A stretch of DNA of 10,039 bases from an uncultured Bacillota bacterium (GTDB taxonomy: Bacteria; Bacillota_I; Bacilli_A; RFN20; CAG-826), in contig CAMORJ010000053.1 in assembly GCA_946623775.1 (NCBI GenBank), positions 1-10,039 on the forward strand. Direction: 5' to 3'. Shown piece by piece: positions 6,247-10,039 of this stretch; positions within the stretch are counted from its first letter, which is position 1, and the number at the start of each line of letters is the position of its first letter. Both the position numbers and the translations under genes were made by a program. The notes beneath the pieces are model-generated. The model was not told where the DNA came from. It was given only the letters and a program-made list of their open reading frames with translations, and did no database searches.

Positions 6247-7968
6247 TTACAGTTTGGTCACTTGCAAGGTGATGGTGGTATCCGTTTGATCGATGACGGT
6301 GAAGCCCCAAGGAATGTCGGCTCCGCTATTCATCTTCGTTTTGTTTTTGAGGATGTTGGAGCAGGTCGATGCATCGAAAGTGGTGGAACCGCATCCATAG
6401 GCGGAAGTGCCGAAGAGGATATCCTGCCTACCGAAATTGCGATAGGTGCCTTTTGAGCCAATGAATAGGTTTGACTTACAGGCAGGTACAGCCTCGATGA
6501 GCCTGTATCCGGAATCCGAGCTGGAAGAGGTGTTGCTGGCGACGACGTAGGCGCTGCTGGAAAGAGGGTTGGAAGCATAGCCGGTGAAATTGTTGTTGCG
6601 GCCGTATGTGCCTGGGCGATAGTCGGCATGCATCACCTTCAGTCCGGCCTGGGTATAGATTTTGCCGGTGCCGTTCCCGTTATAGTAATCTGCCCATTCA
6701 GGGTAGCCTTCGGTCGCGTCCATTTCGTTGAGGCCGGTTGGCGTGTAGTATTCGCACATGAAATACTCATCGTATTGGGTGCCGTTCCAAGAATCTGGAT
6801 CGATGAGCATCAAACAATCGCCTGTGGATTGGAAGTCGTGCAAGGTGATGGTGAATTCATCGAGCTCGCCCGTGGGAACATAGGGGCTGACCCAGCCATA
6901 CATCGCTTTCGAAACGGCATTGTGGTCGCCGACGTTCAAATCCATTATGTCAGATCCGCCAGCAGGGCAGCCATCGGTGCCGCTATCATAGGAATAATGA
7001 TCATCGACGCCCAATAGATGTCCGGTTTCATGAGCCAAGGTATGGATATCTATATTCGGGGTATAGTAACCGTTGGTGATGTGGGATAGCGGCGACCAAA
7101 AATAGTCGCCGACGACTGGGTTATTGACGTTCGGAAGCTTTCCGCTGATGGAGGTAAAGGCCCACCAAACGGACGTCTTTTCCGAATAGCCATCCCAGAT
7201 GGTGCCGTTGTTCTTCCAAACGAATTCCACGGCATCGACGTAGCCGTCGCTGTTTTGATCGAGCCCGTTGCTCGCGATTGCATTGGAGTAGCTTGAAACG
7301 ATGGTTTGCAAAGTGCTGATGAAAGTGGCGTTATTCATGGCCGATTGGCCGAAGCTGCTGGTGCTTACCCCCAGGTTATATGGCTCGACCATGATGCCTT
7401 GCATCCTGAGTTCCCCATAGGAAGACGCTTCGTAGTACGAACGGAGGGATTGCCATCCCGTTTCGGAGGGATCGCCATTATACGCGATGTCGATGGTATC
7501 GAGTTCGTCCTCCGTGAACGAAGTATCATTGGTGTGAACCGGGATGATCAGCAATTTCTGGTCGCCGATGGTGTCCAAGACGCAGTCGCTGGAGAAAATA
7601 TTCTTCTCCGGCTGATTGTGAAAGCGAGTGGTCCTGGTTCCGAAAGGCCTATAGCCTACTTCGGTTCCGCTGGAACTGGAGCTCTTTGATTGGCTGCTGG
7701 AGGAGGACCTTGAAGAAGACGATGCGCTGGTTTTTTGGGTTTTGCTAGAGGTGGCGGGAGGAGTGCGGGTAATATCGGTATTGGCTGTAGGGATGGATGG
7801 AATGGAAGACTCGGATGCGTTGCTGGGCACCGCGCCGGTGGAATCCGTCTTGCCGGCATCGGAGGTATTCGTGTCGCTGGAACCGTTGGAGGAAGTGTGA
7901 ACGACAAAACTAAAAGAACAGCTTGAGAGAAGCAATGCTGTCATTGGAAATATAAATGCTTTTTTCAT
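6247..7968 (-). CDS. M6-family (immune inhibitor A-like) zinc metalloprotease, lipoprotein
   Basis: Predicted extracellular, membrane-anchored endopeptidase of 573 residues. The signal peptide MKKAFIFPMTALLLSS ends at lipobox L-S-S-C (C17), so it should be lipidated on the outer face. A Ser/Thr-rich low-complexity linker spans about 24-101, with nearly pure Ser runs at 81-100. The catalytic domain starts near 130. It has an EF-hand-like acidic loop DQNSDGYVDAVEF (237-249), as seen before the active site in M6 peptidases. The active site is HETGHLLGVDD (313-323) with H313, E314, H317 and probable third ligand D323, then SDIMD with a Met at 342 as Met-turn. The region from about 370 on is probably beta-rich accessory sequence. 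The ribosome binding site AAGGAGGAT (7974-7982) is strong. It is 55 nt downstream of the RNase-like lipoprotein gene with no terminator between, so co-transcription is likely. Substrate unknown. Confidence 0.87.
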   Translation of the reverse strand: MKKAFIFPMTALLLSSCSFSFVVHTSSNGSSDTNTSDAGKTDSTGAVPSNASESSIPSIPTANTDITRTPPATSSKTQKTSASSSSRSSSSSQSKSSSSSGTEVGYRPFGTRTTRFHNQPEKNIFSSDCVLDTIGDQKLLIIPVHTNDTSFTEDELDTIDIAYNGDPSETGWQSLRSYYEASSYGELRMQGIMVEPYNLGVSTSSFGQSAMNNATFISTLQTIVSSYSNAIASNGLDQNSDGYVDAVEFVWKNNGTIWDGYSEKTSVWWAFTSISGKLPNVNNPVVGDYFWSPLSHITNGYYTPNIDIHTLAHETGHLLGVDDHYSYDSGTDGCPAGGSDIMDLNVGDHNAVSKAMYGWVSPYVPTGELDEFTITLHDFQSTGDCLMLIDPDSWNGTQYDEYFMCEYYTPTGLNEMDATEGYPEWADYYNGNGTGKIYTQAGLKVMHADYRPGTYGRNNNFTGYASNPLSSSAYVVASNTSSSSDSGYRLIEAVPACKSNLFIGSKGTYRNFGRQDILFGTSAYGCGSTTFDASTCSNILKNKTKMNSGADIPWGFTVIDQTDTTITLQVTKL

Positions 7969-8023
7969 TTTCTATCCTCCTTGGGCCATATTTTAGCGCG
8001 TATACATAAATTTTACTTAAGAA

Positions 8024-8890
8024 TTAAAGAGAAACTGTGGTTGGCCTTACATAGGCGTCATAGCCTGAGCTCACCAATCCGAATGAGCTGCCGAACCCTT
8101 CGATGGAGCCATTTTGCCTGCGCTTGGCATAGTTTAGGTATTCACGGAAGGTTTCATAATGGTCGTCCGTGTAGAACAGGACGCTTTCCGATCCGTATTG
8201 GGCCATGCCTTGGGGGAATGCCACTAGTCTTTCTGCCCCGCGGCTTATCCTGCTGCCGTTGTTATAGGATGTGTTTCCTTTGGCCGCGATGTCGATTTCG
8301 AAGTACCGATTGTAGTTCGGCGCCGGCATGCAGCGGGTATAGCCGTTGGTGCGGGTGTAGTACTTGCTGTACATCCTTCCATAGGTTCCGAAATTGGAAA
8401 GCGCCAGAGCGCGGCTTCCATCGGTGTCGGAATCGTCATTGAATACGTAGTTGACCGGCAATTCTCCAAAGGCTTGGTAATAGGCCGCGACCTCCAATTT
8501 GTCGCAATACCAAGTCGTCATATCCGACTCGACTGACTTGGCAAGGGTTTTGTAAACGGAGCCATCGAGATTGTAGATGACGCATTGATCGTTGACCGCG
8601 AGCACTCGCCCGATTCTGTAATAGCCATCGTCAATCCAATCATCTGACGAAGAAGATGCGGAAGAAGATTCCTCGCTGCTGGATTCAACGGAAACCGTCG
8701 ATGGAACGCTGGGCGTTGTGGTAGCGGATGATTCCTCGCCGCTAGGGATGGAAGAAGGTTCGAAAGAAGTGGAAAAACCGCCTTCTCCGCTGCTGGAAGC
8801 GGTAGAGGTTTGGGGCAGCGTGAATGTCAATTTGCATGCGCTTAGCCCCAGGGCGGCAATTGTGATTACTAAGATCTTCCCTCTGACCAT
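8024..8890 (-). CDS. Barnase-like guanyl-specific ribonuclease, surface lipoprotein
   Basis: 288 residues. The signal peptide MVRGKILVITIAALG ends in lipobox L-S-A-C (C19). A Ser/Glu/Thr-rich linker covers about 28-83 and a small unassigned region 85-130. From about 132 on it aligns by eye with barnase. VAAYYQAFGELPVNYV (134-149) matches barnase VADYLQTYHKLPDNYI. RYFEIDI gives E198 for the general base Glu73, R-GAE-R gives R217 and R221 for Arg83 and Arg87, YTDDHYETF gives H244 for the general acid His102, and R186 may be Arg59. The loop between R221 and H244 is 8 residues longer than in barnase. The lysine corresponding to Lys27 is not seen (N151 at that place), and a 38-residue tail follows. 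Barnase-type enzymes cleave single-stranded RNA after G. First gene of a likely two-gene unit with the M6 protease. No barstar-like gene is present in the window. The fold assignment is from motif memory, not a search. Confidence 0.78.
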   Translation of the reverse strand: MVRGKILVITIAALGLSACKLTFTLPQTSTASSSGEGGFSTSFEPSSIPSGEESSATTTPSVPSTVSVESSSEESSSASSSSDDWIDDGYYRIGRVLAVNDQCVIYNLDGSVYKTLAKSVESDMTTWYCDKLEVAAYYQAFGELPVNYVFNDDSDTDGSRALALSNFGTYGRMYSKYYTRTNGYTRCMPAPNYNRYFEIDIAAKGNTSYNNGSRISRGAERLVAFPQGMAQYGSESVLFYTDDHYETFREYLNYAKRRQNGSIEGFGSSFGLVSSGYDAYVRPTTVSL

Positions 8891-8898
8891 AGCCCCCG

Positions 8899-8904
8899 AT
8901 TATA
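8899..8904 (-). promoter_or_regulatory. TATAAT -10 box only 8 nt before the RNase-like lipoprotein start codon
   Basis: The minus strand carries an exact TATAAT at 8904-8899, and the ATG begins at 8890. A start site 6-8 nt past the box would fall at or next to the A of the ATG, so the mRNA would be leaderless or nearly so. The GGGGG between box and ATG sits too close (2 nt) for a normal ribosome binding site. In-frame extension upstream meets a TAA at 8902-8900. No convincing -35 is seen. The alternative is an unrecognised promoter further upstream. Confidence 0.4.
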
Positions 8905-8941
8905 CCCCATAAAATAAATAATGCGAGCATATGTGCGCGCG

Positions 8942-8975
8942 AAAAAAAGAAAAGCCCAAGCGTCAATGCTTGGGC
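8942..8975 (-). terminator. Intrinsic terminator of rpsD
   Basis: On the minus strand GCCCAAGC (8975-8968), a 6-nt loop and GCTTGGGC (8961-8954) form a perfect 8-bp GC-rich stem, followed by TTTTCTTTTTTT down to 8942. It lies 18 nt after the rpsD stop and separates rpsD from the lipoprotein genes. Confidence 0.92.
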
Positions 8976-8993
8976 GAACAATCGTGGCTGATA

Positions 8994-9599
8994 TTAGAGC
9001 TTGCGGTTGTAGTATTCGATGATGGCGGATTCGTTGATGTCGAGTGGGAGCTCGTTGCGCTCGGGGAGCCTGGTGAAGGTTCCGCAGAACTTATCGGCGT
9101 CGACGCTGACATAGCCGCAGCTGGAGGGTTTGGACTCCATGGCTTCCCTGACGACCTTCAATGGGCTCTCTTCTTTGAGGGAGATGACGTCGCCGACTTG
9201 GCAAAGGCGGGAAGCGATGTCGCACTTCTTGCCGTTGACAAGGATGTGTCCATGGTTGACGAGCTGACGGGCGCCGGCACGAGTGCGGGCGAATCCCATG
9301 CGATAGACGAGGTTGTCGAGCCTGGACTCAAGGATCCTGAAGAAGGCGAGGCCGGTGACGGTCGGATCCTTCTTGGCGAGGATGAAGAGACGACGGAATT
9401 GACGCTCATTGACACCGTAGAGGTTCCTGAGCTTCTGTTTCTCAAGGAGCTGGACTCCGTATTCGGAGGACTTCCTCTTACGATCTTGGCCGTGCTGGCC
9501 AGGGCCATACGGCCTCTTCTTCAATTCGTCGCCCGTCTCGAGAGTCGAGAAGTTGAGGTGGCGGGACTTTTTCCACGTGCTTTGGGTGTACCTAGACAT
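8994..9599 (-). CDS. rpsD: 30S ribosomal protein S4
   Basis: Primary 16S rRNA-binding protein that nucleates assembly of the 30S body; in many bacteria it also represses its own mRNA. The 201 residues match Bacillus-type S4 (about 200). The N-terminal domain (1-90) lacks the zinc-binding cysteines of the C+ form and contains RPYGPGQHG (29-37) and EKQKLRNLYGVNERQFRR (53-70). The S4 RNA-binding domain begins near 91 (ESRLDNLVYRMGFARTRAGARQLVNHGHILVNGK). The C terminus is ESAIIEYYNRKL. The ribosome binding site AAAGGAG (9614-9608) is 8 nt from the ATG. It is a single gene away from the alpha operon, as in Bacillus, with its own promoter, structured leader and terminator. Confidence 0.98.
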   Translation of the reverse strand: MSRYTQSTWKKSRHLNFSTLETGDELKKRPYGPGQHGQDRKRKSSEYGVQLLEKQKLRNLYGVNERQFRRLFILAKKDPTVTGLAFFRILESRLDNLVYRMGFARTRAGARQLVNHGHILVNGKKCDIASRLCQVGDVISLKEESPLKVVREAMESKPSSCGYVSVDADKFCGTFTRLPERNELPLDINESAIIEYYNRKL

Positions 9600-9752
9600 T
9601 TTTTTGTCTCCTTTCTTTGCGTTTACAAAGGTAAGGTGTCTCTTCCATCTTCCCGGGTGTCGGAAGTGATTTCAGCCCAGTAGCAAGGGCTTACTTTGTT
9701 TTGATTATCCGACGTCGGACGGAAGCGTAGAGACATGCTGCTTCTTCACGCA
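9600..9752 (-). ncRNA. Structured 5' leader of rpsD, candidate S4 autoregulatory RNA
   Basis: About 150 nt between the inferred start site and rpsD form nested helices. The outer helix is TGTCTCT (9735-9729) with AGAGACA (9643-9637), continued by CTTCC (9725-9721) with GGAAG (9653-9649). Inside, TCCG-ACGT-CGGA (9719-9708) folds on itself, and AGCCC/GGGCT (9691-9687 with 9678-9674) forms a second hairpin. GTCGGA (9713-9708) can instead pair with TCCGAC (9664-9659), a competing or pseudoknot-type contact. Next to the start, CTTTG/CAAAG (9630-9626 with 9619-9615) competes with CCTTT/AAAGG (9631-9627 with 9614-9610), which would hide the Shine-Dalgarno. Bacillus rpsD is known to be repressed by S4 through its leader; equivalence here is inferred, and the helices were found by eye. 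Confidence 0.6.
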
Positions 9753-9758
9753 GGTAAG

Positions 9759-9788
9759 AGTATACACGCGTACAACATGCGGAGGCAA
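9759..9788 (-). promoter_or_regulatory. Probable rpsD promoter
   Basis: On the minus strand, TTGCCT (9788-9783) lies 18 nt before TATACT (9764-9759), giving a start near 9752. It is the best box pair in the region, but the -35 matches TTGACA at only four positions. Confidence 0.5.
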
Positions 9789-9894
9789 CAAAAATCGAAC
9801 AAAGCATCCAATTGTCTTCTCGCATTTCCATCAACGACAAACCTTATCTAAGCAAAAATGCAAAAATCTATGTCATTAACAAAAAACGAGAATG
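9789..9894. other. Divergent intergenic stretch without a recognised gene
   Basis: Together with the rpsD leader and promoter this makes a 330-base gene-free region (9600-9929). The part 9789-9894 is AT-rich with no convincing ORF. Its only repeat is a tandem GCAAAAAT pair at 9852-9867, and A tracts at 9881-9886 lie just before the rightward promoter. I see no tRNA or riboswitch here. Confidence 0.6.
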
Positions 9895-9900
9895 TATAAT
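9895..9900 (+). promoter_or_regulatory. -10 box for the rightward membrane-protein gene
   Basis: An exact TATAAT 29 nt before the ATG at 9930 gives a leader of about 22 nt that carries the ribosome binding site. The -35 region (around 9871-9877, TGTCATT) is weak. Confidence 0.6.
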
Positions 9901-9929
9901 TTGGTTAATATAAGGAAAGGAAATATTCC

Positions 9930-10039
9930 ATGAAAAAATTCTTAGAATTCGCCGGTCTATGTTCTTTAGGCCTTGCCATCGTTGGTTTCATCCTGATGAT
10001 GGCGACTCCCGCTGTCGCGGCTTTTGCTGGTGACAACGT
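9930..10039 (+). CDS. N-terminal part of a small membrane protein (3' end outside the window)
   Basis: The first 36 codons and two further bases are in the window. The ATG has a good ribosome binding site, AAAGGA at 9916-9921, 8 nt upstream. The protein starts MKKFLEFAG and continues with a hydrophobic segment (LCSLGLAIVGFILMMA, about 10-25), then TPAVAAFAGDN. The segment is either the first transmembrane helix of an integral membrane protein or, less likely, a signal peptide; the AVAAFA part could look like a cleavage site. Function cannot be assigned. It is transcribed divergently from rpsD. Confidence 0.75.
   Translation, partial: MKKFLEFAGLCSLGLAIVGFILMMATPAVAAFAGDN

Noticed and set aside
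7050..7283. Frameshifted or second gene inside the M6 protease region
   Set aside because: The protease frame is intact from Met to stop with all motifs in order; the other frames are by-products of its composition.
8931..9683. A 250-residue open frame on the plus strand across rpsD
   Set aside because: It is antisense to an unmistakable S4 gene and covers that gene's own terminator and leader; the translation is low-complexity Glu/Val/Gly/Leu-rich and lacks any recognisable motif.
9708..9719. TCCGACGTCGGA as a regulator-binding palindrome
   Set aside because: It lies within the transcribed rpsD leader and fits better as an RNA hairpin (4-bp stem, ACGT loop) that is part of the proposed leader fold; a protein operator cannot be fully excluded.
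9852..9867. Tandem GCAAAAAT repeat as part of a CRISPR or replication-origin iteron array
   Set aside because: Only two copies exist, they are directly adjacent, and no spacer structure, DnaA box cluster or cas gene is seen.

Overview
The window looks like a chromosomal segment of a low-to-mid GC member of the Bacillota, probably an uncultured, host-associated relative of the Erysipelotrichia/Mollicutes side of Bacilli. The grounds are strong AAAGGAG-type ribosome binding sites, a CIRCE (HrcA) operator before groESL, a pepV-trmB-ytpR cluster, a stand-alone rpsD with a structured leader, and lipoproteins with Ser-rich linkers. Several genes end in TGA and no gene needs TGA read as Trp, so the standard bacterial code applies. 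The placement is inferred from gene content; no ribosomal RNA is present.

Layout: (1) 1-2909, plus strand: the tail of a multi-pass membrane protein (possibly an ECF-transporter S component), then a tightly packed operon of dipeptidase PepV, tRNA m7G46 methyltransferase TrmB (4-bp overlap) and a YtpR-like tRNA-binding-fold protein (1-nt gap), closed by an intrinsic terminator. (2) 2989-4142, plus: a monocistronic LacI/CcpA-type repressor with a candidate auto-operator at its start site and its own terminator. (3) 4160-6238, plus: a promoter with CIRCE, groES, groL, then a hairpin that can terminate transcription from both sides. (4) 8890-6247, minus: two exported lipoproteins, probably co-transcribed: a barnase-like guanyl-specific ribonuclease with its catalytic residues recognisable, followed by an M6-type zinc metalloprotease. 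(5) 9788-8942, minus: rpsD (ribosomal protein S4) with promoter, a roughly 150-nt leader with nested helices that is a candidate S4 autoregulatory RNA, and a strong terminator. (6) 9895-10039, plus: promoter, ribosome binding site and first 36 codons of a membrane protein that runs off the window.

Most of the window is housekeeping: peptide turnover, tRNA modification, chaperonin, ribosome. The accessory part is the two-gene lipoprotein block between groEL and rpsD. It pairs an RNA-degrading with a protein-degrading enzyme on the outer face of the membrane, which suggests scavenging of macromolecules or attack on neighbours. The RNase is the least expected gene; no barstar-like inhibitor is visible nearby. 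I see no insertion sequences, CRISPR arrays, tRNA genes or prophage genes.
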